NCBI GenBank assembly: GCA_028023455.1
Contig: JAQFVV010006203.1
Location: forward strand, 6,724,821-6,788,820
DNA: 64,000 bases
Source of the DNA: Epiperipatus broadwayi
Taxonomy: Eukaryota; Onychophora; Udeonychophora; Euonychophora; Peripatidae
Reading direction: 5' to 3'
Shown here: positions 50,880 to 62,939 of the stretch, piece after piece
Position numbering within the stretch: position 1 is the stretch's first letter
Layout of the letters: each line of letters opens with the position of its first letter
Translations under genes and position numbers: made by a program
Notes under the pieces: model-generated
Told to the model about the DNA's origin: nothing
The model's database searches: none
What the model saw: the letters and a program-made list of their open reading frames with translations, nothing else

Positions 50880-51330
50880 TTAATATTTAAAAAAGACTTA
50901 ACATGAGCATATATATATATATATAAACACTATCTTCAATATATTTTTTAGTTCATATATAGTCTAATGCTGTAGGCACATGTTTTTTCTTATATCTTAC
51001 ATTAGTTTATATTCTTGCCATTACTGTTCAACAGGGTGATAGGTCTTACCAATATACTTCCGTTTACATTCACATAGTATTTTAGAGGTGCAGTTTTTGT
51101 TTTTCAGTCTTTTAAGTTTAGATTTTGTAAAAGTTAGAAATCATTGGTGTGGTGTGACTTTCGAAAGGGGTTCTGATATTATATTAACTGCATATTTTCT
51201 TAACTTTGTCTGCCATTTCTGATATATTTGGAAACACTGTAGTACATTTTGATTTTTTTTTGTCATTTTGAATTTTTTTTGCCTAATAAAGGTTTTTTTT
51301 TTTGAAGATAGCCGACGAATAATCATTCTT
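50880..51330 (-). pseudogene. PLE GIY-YIG endonuclease fragment (minus strand)
   Basis: From about 51110 downward: KNCTSKILCECKRKYIGKT, the KNCxYxIPCxCxxxYIGET signature that opens PLE endonucleases, then stops. Upstream, the minus frame 51326-51141 (QIYQKWQTKLRKYAVNIISE) and a degraded basic linker fit the RT-endonuclease spacer. It faces away from the plus-strand PLE fragment that starts about 30 bases beyond its upstream end, so the two form a head-to-head inverted pair. Confidence 0.7.
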
Positions 51331-51359
51331 CATGAGAGTTTATTCTATGTAGATCTTTT

Positions 51360-52112
51360 CGTTTTCCAAATCACTAATTTCTGAACAAACTTCCATTGCT
51401 CTATTCCATAGTGATAGTATAATTCTAATTTCAAAGCCTAAACTTGGAATGCTGAAAAACAAAAACTGTATCTATGAAATACCATGTGAATGTGAAAGGA
51501 ATTATTTTGGTGAGACATGTTGTCCCGATTAACAGCATTGAACGAACACAAACTAGTTAGAAAAGAAAAAAAATAGATATGTCTACAGTATCAGACCATG
51601 TGTGTACTAATGAACATATATGTTGGTTGGAAAATACAAAAATGTTGGATAGAGAGGAAAAATTGCAAAGAAGAAAATTCAAAGAAGCTGCTGATATGGT
51701 AATGGTAAATAATCCTATAAGACAAACCAATGTGGCAATGCATAATGTTTGAAAGCCTCTATTTAACCTCGCTCTCAGAAAAAAAATATTTAAAAAAATT
51801 TGGAGGAATCAAAAAGAATTTAACCAATTCTCATAGATAAGCATATGAAATTTTTAATGATTGTTGCCTTTGATAGAGTAGCTCAATTGGTTAAAATATT
51901 GCCTTAAAATTCGATAGTCAAGAATCTAAAGATATACAACTCCTACGCTAATCTTGTCACTGGTTAGGTCAGTAACATCTGAAGAAGAGCAGAGAATAAT
52001 ATCACTTGAAACATGTAATTTACTAACCTGTATTGTCTATTTGTTGTTTGTATTTGAAAAATTTAAAATTTTCTAGCCATTCAACATTTAATGATAGATG
52101 ATGGAAATAGTT
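51360..52112 (+). mobile_element. Penelope-like element 3' fragment (plus strand)
   Basis: KLGMLKNKNCIYEIPCECE then RNYFGET at about 51443-51520 opens the GIY-YIG endonuclease. After stops and a frame change, VCTNEHICWLENTKMLDREE and KLQRRKFKEAADMV (about 51600-51700) give the conserved His, the Glu-bearing helix and the NNP tail. The tRNA-like segment at 51873-51950, a CTGAAGA...TTGAAACATG stretch that recalls a decayed hammerhead (51970-52010) and a 3' end shared with the 47.0-kb copy follow. No RT is present, so this is a 5'-truncated insertion. Confidence 0.75.
51873..51950 (+). ncRNA. tRNA-like segment in the PLE 3' region (copy 2)
   Basis: TAGAGTAGCTCAATTGG (A-box), TATTGCC...GATAGTC arm, then ACAACTCCTA where copy 1 has a better B-box. 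The D-arm half is close to tRNA consensus; the rest is decayed. Its position just after the endonuclease is the same as in copy 1. Confidence 0.5.
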
Positions 52113-52835
52113 CAACACATTATCCTAAACCTTGAAGCAAATTTTAGTCAGTTATTTTTTTTTTCATATTGTATTTTAATTTGATGAATTAGGAAATATT
52201 CTCACACTTTACAAGAAACAAAATCTTGGAACGTATAGATAAAATTATATATATTGAAAATGATTTATCTATCATCCAGTTTCACCTACTATGTTTCATA
52301 ATAATATATTTCTCTAATTTAAACCTATCCAAGTATGCATATATTATTTAAAACCAACTAAAATATTGTATAAAGTTCTGTTAATGAGTATGTGTGTGTA
52401 TTGATATTGCATTCATTAATTAGCTAATATTTGTATGCGTATAACTATAAAGGTATACGAAATTCTAATTTAAAAAATTAATAAATTAAAACAACTTGTG
52501 TAAACATTGTTGTATGTGTGGAAGCGCACCTATGTATATATGGGAAGGAAACTGTAATGTGATAGATTTTGTGAACATTACAACTTTTGTAAATTATCTC
52601 TTTTAGGTTATTATAAACTTAGTTTATAAATCTGTTGTATTCGCATATAAAATCTTAAATCCAGGGATGACCATGTTATAGTAGGATGTTAATAGAAATT
52701 GAATCTCTTTTAGAAAAAAGAGAAGAAAAAGGTTATCGGTTTCTTAGAAATACATCTTGTTAGTTTGTAAACTGAGAACCAAAATTTTCAAAGATGATTT
52801 AAAAATAAAGCTAAAAAACAAAGATAAAATCATTG

Positions 52836-52998
52836 GATCGGCACTATTTGTCAAAAGCCCCAACTGGATCTTTTGTCTTTACTAAAATTTATTAGAGTTA
52901 TTAAAACTTAAGAATTGGCTCTACTTGTCAATAGCCCCAGCTGGATCTTTTGTCTTTACTTAAATTTATTTGAGTTATTAAAACTAAGAATTGGCTCT
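52836..52998. repeat. 77-bp tandem duplication
   Basis: CTATTTGTCAAAAGCCCCA at 52844 and CTACTTGTCAATAGCCCCA at 52921, each followed by the same GGATCTTTTGTCTTTACT block. A partial third start (AAGAATTGGCTCTA) lies at 52986. Confidence 0.85.
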
Positions 52999-53002
52999 AA
53001 AG

Positions 53003-53263
53003 ATGGTAAACAATTTAATGGCTTGTGAGGGAGGGGTCAGAAAGTGTTGGTATAAAACCCCCAGTTTTAATTCAAAAAGCTCATACTCTCGTCATTTTGA
53101 CAAATCAATCACAACCAGGCGCTATGCCAAAATTTACCATGAGAACCCGTGGCTAGAAGGCCTATCATCTTCTTCCTCGTGGAGTACACCGGTCTCTGAA
53201 AAGGAAGGGATCAAGAACAATAGCCTACCAAGGAGCCACAAGAATGAAACAGCCAATCAGTGA
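53003..53263 (+). CDS. Open frame of coding-like composition, unrecognised
   Basis: ATG at 53003 opens 86 codons ending TGA. The stretch is clearly richer in G+C than its surroundings and encodes a Ser/Lys-rich, soluble peptide (VNNLMACEGGVRKCWYKTP at the start, ENPWLEGLSSSSSWSTP in the middle). No domain recognised, no clear splice sites. It may be a terminal exon, a small gene or part of an element. The 77-bp tandem repeat runs right up to its start. Confidence 0.3.
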   Translation: MVNNLMACEGGVRKCWYKTPSFNSKSSYSRHFDKSITTRRYAKIYHENPWLEGLSSSSSWSTPVSEKEGIKNNSLPRSHKNETANQ

Positions 53264-53385
53264 ATGTTAGTGCCTACGCCATGCAATCCACTTCAGCAAG
53301 AAGATGATCGGCAATTAATCTTCTGCAGACCTCTTAAATTAAATCTTCATAAACCACTCTAATAATTTGTATAAGCTAGCTATAA

Positions 53386-53925
53386 CAGTGTTTCTCAAAC
53401 TTTGGGTCGCGTTACATTTTTAATGGGTCACGAATATGCACCAAGAAATAAAAACAAATCTCTGATAACAAAAATCTTTTTACATTTTAAGAAAATATTA
53501 GTATTAATAAAAAAAATTAGTAAGTAATACTACCTATGCTTTGTGTAGTTTTCTCAAATTCAATTTTAAATTTGAACTCACAAATAATCATAATATTAAA
53601 TTTCGCGATTATTTTCAAAATGTAATTGTTCAAAAATTGTAATTTTACTTGTATTTCGTATATAAATAAAACATTATTTGAAAAGAAAACACTTTTTTTA
53701 GTAATTAACAAAATGTGTAGTTTAACCTTAACTCAGCTTTTAACTTACAAATTATTTGTTCATTATAAATATTATCAAATTGATCCAAATATATACATAT
53801 GTACAGTACCATGCTGATATAATATCTTTTATTTTATATTATAATTTATGTAATTAACATTTGGGTCGCAGAACTATTTTAATTAAGTCTATTGGGTCGC
53901 GCGGCAAAAAGCTTGAGAAACGCTA
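53386..53925. mobile_element. hAT-type MITE with 8-bp target duplication
   Basis: The left end CAGTGTTTCTCAAACTTTGG matches the inverted right end (TAGCGTTTCTCAAGCTTTTT) over about 18 bases with three differences. GGGTCGCG words follow both ends. Target duplication: agctataa (53378-53385) and agctatag (53926-53933), 7 of 8 alike. CAGTG ends and 8-bp duplications are diagnostic of hAT. The two 60-65 codon frames inside are chance. Confidence 0.85.
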
Positions 53926-53933
53926 AGCTATAG

Positions 53934-55879
53934 TATAAATGTACACAAACTTAATCTGAAATTTTAATATATATAAAATTTACTCTTAATAATTAAACTG
54001 TAATGAATTCGTAATTATTGATTTAAATTTCTTAATGTAATCTTATATAAAATAATATTGTAAAATCTTGCCTAATTAATAGTTTAAGTAATAACATTCT
54101 TTTTATATGATAACTGTCTTCAGTTATTGTTCTTAATCTATTCAATCTGCGCATATGCCTTCATTACTTAGCTTATTGATATTTTATTAATTATGCTATC
54201 AATAGAGAGAAAATTAGACGCTCTCACATAATCTTATATTGCTCTTTGGCATATGTACTAATCTCCATTCTGAAACATATTTTATATGTTATTTAAGCTA
54301 TTATGTTGCTTAATATAATTCAGCTTTGCATGTTAAATTAACTATATATTAGTTAAATAATAGCAAGAATGATATTTGAAGCATATTATAAATAACTAGT
54401 TAAGTCCCTCCTTAATTTATATCGTAAACTATATAGATGATCATTTTAATTAACCTTTTAGCATGTTTTAAGTATGCTAATTTACTAATGGGTGTATAGT
54501 AGTTTCGCAGATTGAAACTATAGATTTAGCGCTTTATTAATTTTAATATTTGATAGCGAATGTGTCTTTAGGAAGCACATCTGTGCATTACGCCTTGCTA
54601 TATATATTCTTATTAAAATGAATTTTGGTTTTAAAGGCCCACCCCATTATTCTTAGTTCGGACAGCTCTTTTATAACTGGAACACAAGGGTCCAGAACCA
54701 CATATTAAGCTGCTACGATCACCCTAACTAAATGTTCCTATATTTTATGATAGCAAATCGTACAGTCCACAGGAAATGAGTATTTGGTACTGAGTCCCAT
54801 GAGTAATTGCACATTCGAGCCACAACCCTTATTTAGTTTATGTAGTGCCGCGTCGTAGTCTCTGAAGCTACACTGTAAATCGCCAGTTAGTCTTTCTTTA
54901 TATTATTCAGTTCAGGATTGATCTGAATTCCAGATCTAATTTATATAAATGATCTGCATAGGGAAGCACTGTTATTGCTCATGTAATATTAATAAGTTAT
55001 ATTAAATGTTATCATTCTTGTATGTTTTTAACCTTAGCAAACCTTGGCATGATGTAGCACAAGTCAGGCACATTATCCATAGATAGCCAAATTCATAAAG
55101 TAATAATAATTGTGATTGATAAATTGTATAAAGTTTAAATAAAGATGAAATCTTGTATCCAAACCCACTTATCATTATACATCTGCGGTGTAACCTCATG
55201 CACTATTGCCATATTATTATTATTGACTTCTTCAAATAAATATATATAAAATGTATTCGTGTTCAGTGTCTTATTCAAAGCTCATCACCATTCAACCAAA
55301 TCTTCTAAATTTTCTTGTTAGTTTATTTTGAACATACTCATTCATCTAACAGCCATATATATATATGTGTATATATATATGTGTGGTATCTGTTAGTTAA
55401 TTTATATTGGTCATTGTAGTTCTCCGAGTATCTCGCTCCACCCTTTGTTACTGCCGGCACGCGAATTAAGGAACTCCGAGTGTGGCCTCATATATGTCAT
55501 CCGTAGAGTAATCAGTAAATCATGGAGTGTTGATGAAGAAACAGGTGCGCTGATTCCAGGTCTTGGTCTCCTCATCTAAATCAGCCTTGGGATAATTGCC
55601 AAAAACTGGATTTTTTTGCGTGACCCGAAATGCTTATATAGAATATATTTATCCACAGATTAGTAAATTTTTTTGTTAATAATATGCTTAGTAAAAATTT
55701 TATTAACACACTTGCTTATATTTTTAATCAAATTTTTATATATTTTAAATTTAAATAATTTGTTTTCCCTAGGAACTCATTATAATTGCTTATTTGTTAT
55801 GTGATATCTTCTTTATAATGCATTTTGGGGCAGCAATTGTCTATGTTCATTAGTTAAATTTTTAATAAGATTTTTTTGA
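53934..55879. other. Noncoding region with two less A+T-rich patches
   Basis: Patches at 54630-54900 and 55390-55630 are richer in G+C and could be old elements or regulatory DNA; no frame or motif supports a gene. A TATATG dinucleotide-rich run lies at 55355-55385. The stretch 55650-55880 may be the decayed upstream part of the next PLE. Confidence 0.45.
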
Positions 55880-57110
55880 AGACTATTAAATGAGGTCAAT
55901 TTTGTGTTGCTTCTTTTAAGGCTTTTAATAAAATAAATGGTTTTGTTTTAGATGATAATTATGTTTTTAATAGTTTAGACATTGAAAATATGTATAAATC
56001 AGTTGATAGATTAAAAAGTATTGGTGTTTTTTTTTTTTTCAATTTAAAAAAAATTTGAATGTTTTTCAAGCAGATAAGATAAAGATTATTCATTATTTGC
56101 TTTTGCTATTAGAGAGGGTTGGGTTAGCGGTTATGTTATTTCTTCTTTAATGTGTTCTGTCTATATTGATTTTTTTGGAATGTAGTGTTATTAATCAATT
56201 TTCTGTTTCTTTAAAATTATTTGTTAGGTATGTTGATGATTATTTGTTATGCAGAAAGAAAAATTAGAGGAGTTTTTAGATGGACTAAATGCTTTTGATT
56301 CTAGTATTGATTTTATTATTGAGAGTGGTAGTTTTGATTTTGTAAAATTAAAAATTTTTGAATTTAAGTGTTGAGAAGGTTGAAAATGCATTATTTTGTA
56401 GTCATTTTATTAAGTACGCATAAAAAAATATCTTCTTTGAATTTTTGTTGATAAAAAGTTCTATGTTGTGTTTAATAGTAATATTTATAGTCATGACACT
56501 GATAGAAACAATTTTATGGTTAGTAAGGATAAAGAGTTTATGTCTTTACCATTTAAGTCATCAATTTATAATTTGGTTTATAAGAATAGTCATTTGTTAG
56601 GAGGAATGAAGGTTGCATGAAAGAAAGCTCTGATTTGAATTCTTTACTGAATGGAATGGTTCAAAATGGTCGATTGATAGTAAATCTATTCCTGGTATAA
56701 TTTATATGATTCCTTGTAGTTGTAGTAAAATTTATATAGGTCAGAGTAAATTGAGTCTTAATGAAAGGATTAAAGTTCATATAAATAGAGCAAAACATAG
56801 GTATCATAACTCAGCTTTATATATTCATGAATTGAATGCAGATTATAAAATATTGTTTGACAATGCAGCTTATGAAAAGAATGAATTAAAGTGAAGAGTA
56901 AAGGAAACTTAGATGATAAAACTTCTTGGATCTGAGGCTATCAATCTTATGAAGACATCTTTTGATATAAAAGGAAGTTGGTTTTTGAAATATATTACGG
57001 GAAGGTTTATTTGTTTTGTATATATATGTTGCTTCTTTAGTTTGATTTTCATTTGAGAAAGATCTATTTGTTTAGTAGATGAAGCCATGGCCATGTAAGG
57101 ATTTTGGTAA
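55880..57110 (+). pseudogene. Penelope-like element: reverse transcriptase plus GIY-YIG endonuclease
   Basis: The most complete PLE here. FNSLDIENMYKSVD at 55966-56008 is RT motif A with its catalytic Asp. FVRYVDDYLLC at 56220-56252 is the catalytic YVDD, after which a LDGLNAFDSSIDFIIE block fits the thumb region. About 150 codons later GIIYMIPCSCSKIYIGQS (from 56695) gives both GIY-like and YIG strands of the endonuclease, followed by LNERIKVHI (Arg) and a His-bearing NSALYIHELN segment. PLEs copy their RNA at nicked DNA; their RT is related to telomerase. Stops and frameshifts lie between motifs A and C and after YVDD, so it is not functional. A T run at about 57180 follows. Confidence 0.8.
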
Positions 57111-57589
57111 AATTTTGGATTTTTATCTAGTATTGTATTTAGTTTAAAAATTTTAACATTGAAAATATATTTTTTATACTTTTTTTTTTTTTTAATTTTT
57201 CAATTAAAATCTCTTCAGTGTTATTCTTATTTTTCCAGCTTTTCTCCATCCTTTTCTATTCATCCTATTCTTTGCTATACTTAAAACCTATCTTGAAATA
57301 AGTTATTGACTTCATTTGCCACAAAGTAACCTCCTAATATTTTTAAAAGCTAATTTAGCCATTAGAATTTTTTTTTTCACTGCTTTTTTTTTTTATTAAG
57401 GAAAAAGACTGCCGAGTATCGGCATTTACATGATTAGATACATTGGTTCATGTTATCATAGATTTCAACAAAATTTTACAAATATTATTTTTAGAAAACA
57501 CATTCACTTTGCATTTCTTGTTTGATTGAGCATCTCAATTTTATTTTATAGGACAACTTCTTAGAGGACACTTAGACTAACATTTCATC

Positions 57590-59828
57590 TGCTTCATTAT
57601 AGAACATTGTCTGTAGATTAATAACTTCATCCTCTGTGGATTGTCCAAGCTTGTCCACAAATTCCCTATCAGGTTGCACTGGTTGTTTGTGAGTTTCAAT
57701 TGCCATATTTTTTAGATTGACACTTTTTTATTTCCGTGATATTGTCTACGTCAGTTTTCTACTTCCTTCATCATCACTGTCTTCCATGTTCGACCCTTAC
57801 CTCATTTCATTCCTATACCTTATTCTTTGATTCTTTTCAATCTGCTCCTGGGTCCTTTTTGGATAATAGTCAACTTCTACTTGCCTGCCAGCTTTGGCAG
57901 GCTTACTTTTAAATTCAATATTGTTCCATAATTCATTTGAAATTATGTCCACTTTTTCACTTAGAGTACAGTCATGCCCCAATCTTCAAAAGCATTCTCC
58001 TTTCGACTTTATATATAACATTCATACAATTTGAGCTTCGATGAGGGTGGTGAGCTCTTTTCCACCCAACCATAGTTCAAGGCATTATCTTTTTTTGCAT
58101 TCATTGACTCAGCTCCCATCCTGTTATCCAGTTTTGACTCAGCTAATCTGGTCTTCTTCCTACCCTTGTTTCTTATCAACTTTGCAGTATCAAACCCAGT
58201 CTTTTTTCCTTGTTTGCCACTGAAATCAATATTAAACTCTACAACACTGCTTTCATCAGTCTGTGAGCCAGACTGTTCCTGATTCTTTCTTTTGGTTCTA
58301 AAGATTTGAAACCTGTGTTCTGTTTGAATTGATTTATTAATAGCCAATTCAGAATCGATGGTTTCTTCTGCAATCTCCAACTGATTACTCTCTGCTAATG
58401 TGTCCACTAACCTGTTCTTCTCTTCCATTGTATCTACAGAGCTGCACTGTGGCATCACTAGAGCTGCTTTCAAACCATTGTCTTCCATATATACTTCTGT
58501 CTGGCCTTCTTCAGTCCCCCTTTGTGAACTTGCCTGTTGACTTATCAATTTTGACTTCTCAGATCTTAAATTGCCTGTACCCTCCAATAACAGTTCCTGA
58601 GGTTCAATCCCTGTTGGCTGATTCACTGACCTTGAGACAGTGCCTAATGATGTGCACTTGTGATACCTATTATTGCTTTTACCACATCTTTGACATATTC
58701 TTTCAGGACAGGACTTAATTAGATGAGTCCGGTCTCCACACCTATAACATTGTGGTTGTACACCACGTACCACTACATATGTTGGACATCTGGTTGCTTT
58801 AAGAATGAAAGGTATATCTGTTGGGTTGATTCCATTATTTAAGTTCATTGTAAAGGCTGCATGGTTGGATGATAGTTCTATTCCAGCTCTTCTCTCCATT
58901 AAATAGATAAAACATGCTACTGTTCCAAAATTGTGTTAGTAGTCTTTTGCACAAATCCTACATAGCAATTGCCGATCACTCCTGATACCATCCTTGGTCT
59001 ATTTGTATCAATTTTCACTAGATATTTGCAATCTAAGTACATCTGAGTCCTTTTGAATTGCTCCTTTATTAGCACATTTCAAACTCAATAATCATGTATC
59101 TTATATTGGAGTGGTGATACACCCTCCTTATTGAATCATTGATTTTCAAGTCTTTAATTAATGCGAACAATTCATTTGTTGGGAATGTAAATAGTTCACA
59201 TTTTCTATTAGTCATATTTAGAATCAGTGTATTCTCATTGTAGAAGTTAGAGAATGAACTAAACAATATGGGGGGAAGCTAGCGTTAAACTCTCCACTGG
59301 TTAATCTGATATTCTTCTGGATTTAAATTATCATCATTAGTTGGATCAGTGCTGCTTAAGTTGGCATCATCATGGTTTAAATTTTGTTCAAGCTCAACAC
59401 TAGAGAATGTAGATTGATCTATTTTTCCGTGATTGCCTTTATTTAGCATGTACTTTGGCTGCTGACTATTTGATTTAACCTTCTTTTTTGATTTATACCA
59501 CCTGTATTAAGTTTCAAGCATTCAGCATATGAGATATCTTTAATAGTGTTACTATCATTTGTACTTTGAGACTAATATTATTGTAATTTAACAAAAGAAA
59601 TTCAGAGTTTAATCGATCCTTATTTATTGGCAGTGCACTCGGAATAATAGAGAATTTAGTAGAATCACAAGAACTTTTAAACTTATTGTGATCCTGTTGA
59701 TAATTGGAATTTGATTGAAAATTCCTTTTCCGCGAATCACACATACTCCCAGCATCCTGAAATATTGCTATACTATCTGTTCTTAATTGTTTTGGTCTTG
59801 AAAAATTGTCTGATTTATTTTGATTCAA
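57590..59828 (-). pseudogene. LINE ORF1 (gag-like) with CCHC zinc knuckles
   Basis: Starts with MNQNKSDNFSRPKQLRTDS at 59828. After frameshifts, the main open part (58899-58009, 296 codons) reads HAAFTMNLNNGINPTDIP, YVVVRGVQPQ, then CYRCGDRTHLIKSC (CCHC knuckle, about 58755-58714) and CQRCGKSNNRYHKC (second knuckle). A long acidic/Gln/Ser-rich part and a basic KQGKKTGFDTAKLIRNKGRKK stretch cut short by stops follow; the frame continues at 57982-57797 (KRTQEQIEKNQRIRYRNE). Zinc-knuckle ORF1 proteins bind element RNA. It is a better-preserved relative of 27468-29333. No ORF2 follows. Confidence 0.75.
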
Positions 59829-62800
59829 GACCTTTTCGTTACGATAGTTTTTTTTCTTTTATTCATTTTTTCAAATATCAAAATGATAACTTGCTCTGTT
59901 TAATTATCAGTTTAGTAATAAATTTCTTTCATTTAAAATTATTCACATCTACACACTATATAAAGTATATATTTTTCTATGCACATTTTTTTTTTTTTTA
60001 AATTTATCTTGCACTGTATTCAGTCTGTATTATAGGACAACTTGATAACATATCTTTGTATTGTCTCGTTTTTTTTCTCCTTATAATGTAGAACTGGTTT
60101 ATATTTATAGTAGATCAAACAAATTTTTTCTTCCGGATATTAATTTTGTTCTGCTTCATAATTTTATGTAAATTATTTGGTTATATATACATTTATCTTT
60201 TTTTTTTACTGTAATATAGATAGAGAATAGTTGTGTAATTTTAATCAGTGTATTACACAATTGTTAGTTGTCAGTTCATACTTATTTTTTCTCTTAAGAA
60301 TTCGTTTAATACATCTCCCTCCTTCCATTTTTTAAAATATATATCTAAAAGTATATTATAAAATAATTTTTTAAAATGATTTAAAAGCGAATCATTATTG
60401 TAAATGAGGGTGCTTTCTTTATATATTAATAATAAACTTTGGTCTTTAATAATAGGAAGATAAGGGAAAATGAACTTTGACATTCACCCCTCTTCCCCTT
60501 CATTTTTTTCTTCCTAAATTATTTCTTATTTATCTATGATTGAAGTAACTGATTGTTTTATACAATCCGCTAACTTATGCTATGAACGCTTTAGTATCTC
60601 AGTATAAATTAGTTCCCTTTAATTTATTCTCTAAAGGATCTTATTGGTATATTCCTTTGACACAGGTAAGCGATTGAGTTATTTATTTCTCATTAATTTT
60701 TTTTATGTATGCCTTTTCTCTCATTAATATAAAATAAATGGATAAATTTGGCGATTTATTAAATTATAAGTATGTTGAAATAAGTTTTACTGTTTTCAAA
60801 ATTTATTTTTAAAAAAATGTTTACCTAGTACTGTCATCGTTAGTTTAAAAGAATATATTTGATTTAAGCAGACTAAAATAAAATAAATGAGATGATAGGA
60901 AAATTAAAAGTAATGATTTTTAGTTTATCTTACGGTCAGCTGGCAGTTGAATGACACAGTTGGCTGTGCATAAATTGTTCATTTATTGGGCTAGATTTTT
61001 ACTCTTTTTTACATTTCTTATTGTAGTCGATGAGTAGAGATGTAAGAACATTTAGCTCCCATTCTGGATAAACTCGTATAAAAACTACCAAGTAAATATA
61101 AAAGTTATTACCTCAAGCAAGCCGTTCGTCAAAGAAATGGAAACAGTCGGGAAAATGTTACTTAGAATTTAGGTCAATTTAACTCGTTGAAATGAAACAC
61201 AAGGGGGGTGGGGTGCCGGAATTCTGCTTAAAAGCAAAAAAAAGTCAAGTAGATACTATACTATAAATTTAGTTGAAAGACTAATCTTTATATAAGACAG
61301 AATAAGTATATACTGTATATTTTAAAAAAAATCGATTCGAATGATTTATCAAAATACGTAAGCCGTTAGAATAACTAAATTATTATGAAATACTATGATT
61401 AAGTTATTTAAATATGTAATCAGTGAAGTAGATATAAAAAGTGAAGTGCTATGATCAATCAATAATATTTAGCCATTCTCTTAACAGGAGTTATTCTGAC
61501 ATCTTAATTTTAGATCCAAAATGCATAAAATATAATTTAAAAAACAAACTAGAATAAATATAATGACTTAGGGGCTTTATTATTTTGTGATAGAAACTTT
61601 CAAAATGGTAACAAATCATCTATGGTGATCAGATGGTATTGCTTAATCCAAGTATTTTTTTTTATCTGAATCCTATATTGAACGGGAAACAATATGAAAT
61701 TATATATATTATTATTATTTATTTCTGAATATCAGTGTCTTGAAAGAATACACAGATCACAAGTCTATGATATCCATTTAGCCCCCCCCCCCCATCTTTT
61801 AAAAAATATATATAATAATTAAATATGTATGTTATTTATATTAAGTGCTTTGCCAAAATGAGTTGAATAACCAGGCGTACTGATACCAAGTAATAATTGA
61901 TCATCATCTTTCATAGTTTAGCATTGCTTGCCACTCTTTAAATAATATAATCAATCTAGCATTGTCAATTTTAAAAGAAGACAAACCACATGTATATAGT
62001 ATTAATTTAGCTTTTTTTTCCTTTTCAGTAATAATTAGTCACTCATCATCATTTCGAATATATACACTAATCACTATCAATTCTATGATGTATATGTGTA
62101 TTTTGTATTTGATTATCTGATGTATATACAAATATAGTCATATACAGCTTACAAAGATCCTTTCAACAGGTCTTCAAAGAAAAAGAATGAAGAACTATTA
62201 CTATATTTGTCAGTTGAGAAGGTTTTTTTTAGCTGTTTTCCATTTGGGTTTTATTCTCTTAATATGCTAAGAATAGCTAGATATCAATTTATTGACCATG
62301 TATGTACTCAGTCATATATCAAGTCCTTAAAAAAATTGAGAAGTCAAAATTTCTAATTTCATTTTTTTATTATTAGTTAAGCTGTTGTTACAAGTGATTG
62401 TTAACATAATAAATACATTTTCTTGACTGCTCACCATTATGCTCAATTTAGCATATTAAATATTGGGTTGAAATCAAGGAAGTACCCCTTTTTTTTTTTT
62501 TCAGAAACCTTATAGCTTCTGATTGAAATTTGATTGTGTGGGGTTTTTTTTTATTATGGTAAAATAAATATTTTAAGTATATGTAAATTCTTATTTATGC
62601 TGCAATAGACACAAAGTTATAAACTGCATTCCCTGTAGGCTGTAAAATTCCCAGTTAAGACAATTGTTGACTACTTAATGCAGATGATTAATAAGAATGC
62701 CTTTATTTTGGACTTAGGGTGATATTAGAAGGTGATCTTTATATTTTCATCCACAATTGTAGTCATCTGAAGGAATATTGTAAGAATTGGAAGGAACTAT

Positions 62801-62939
62801 TGTTGAACTTTAGGAAGTTGGAAGAAATAATTAATTGACTTGAAGAATGGGCATGTATTCCACTTCACACATTAAAAATGTAAGGGTTGTCATTAAATAT
62901 AAATAAAAGATAGAACAATTTTTTGTTTATTGATGATAT
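59829..62939. other. A+T-rich region without a supported gene
   Basis: Short frames only. A possible 63-nt exon lies at 60603-60665 (listed separately). A run of 10 C lies at 61782-61792, and GGGGGGTGGGG near 61203. Nothing else seen. Confidence 0.45.
60603..60665 (+). CDS. Possible small exon (63 nt)
   Basis: A TTAGTATCTCAG acceptor and a CACAG/GTAAGC donor bracket exactly 21 open codons (YKLVPFNLFSKGSYWYIPL, then TQ). The donor is strong, the acceptor tract is weak, and no partner exons were found. Confidence 0.2.

Noticed and set aside
53517-53817. Two overlapping frames of about 64 codons
   Set aside because: They lie wholly inside the hAT-type MITE and have no motifs.
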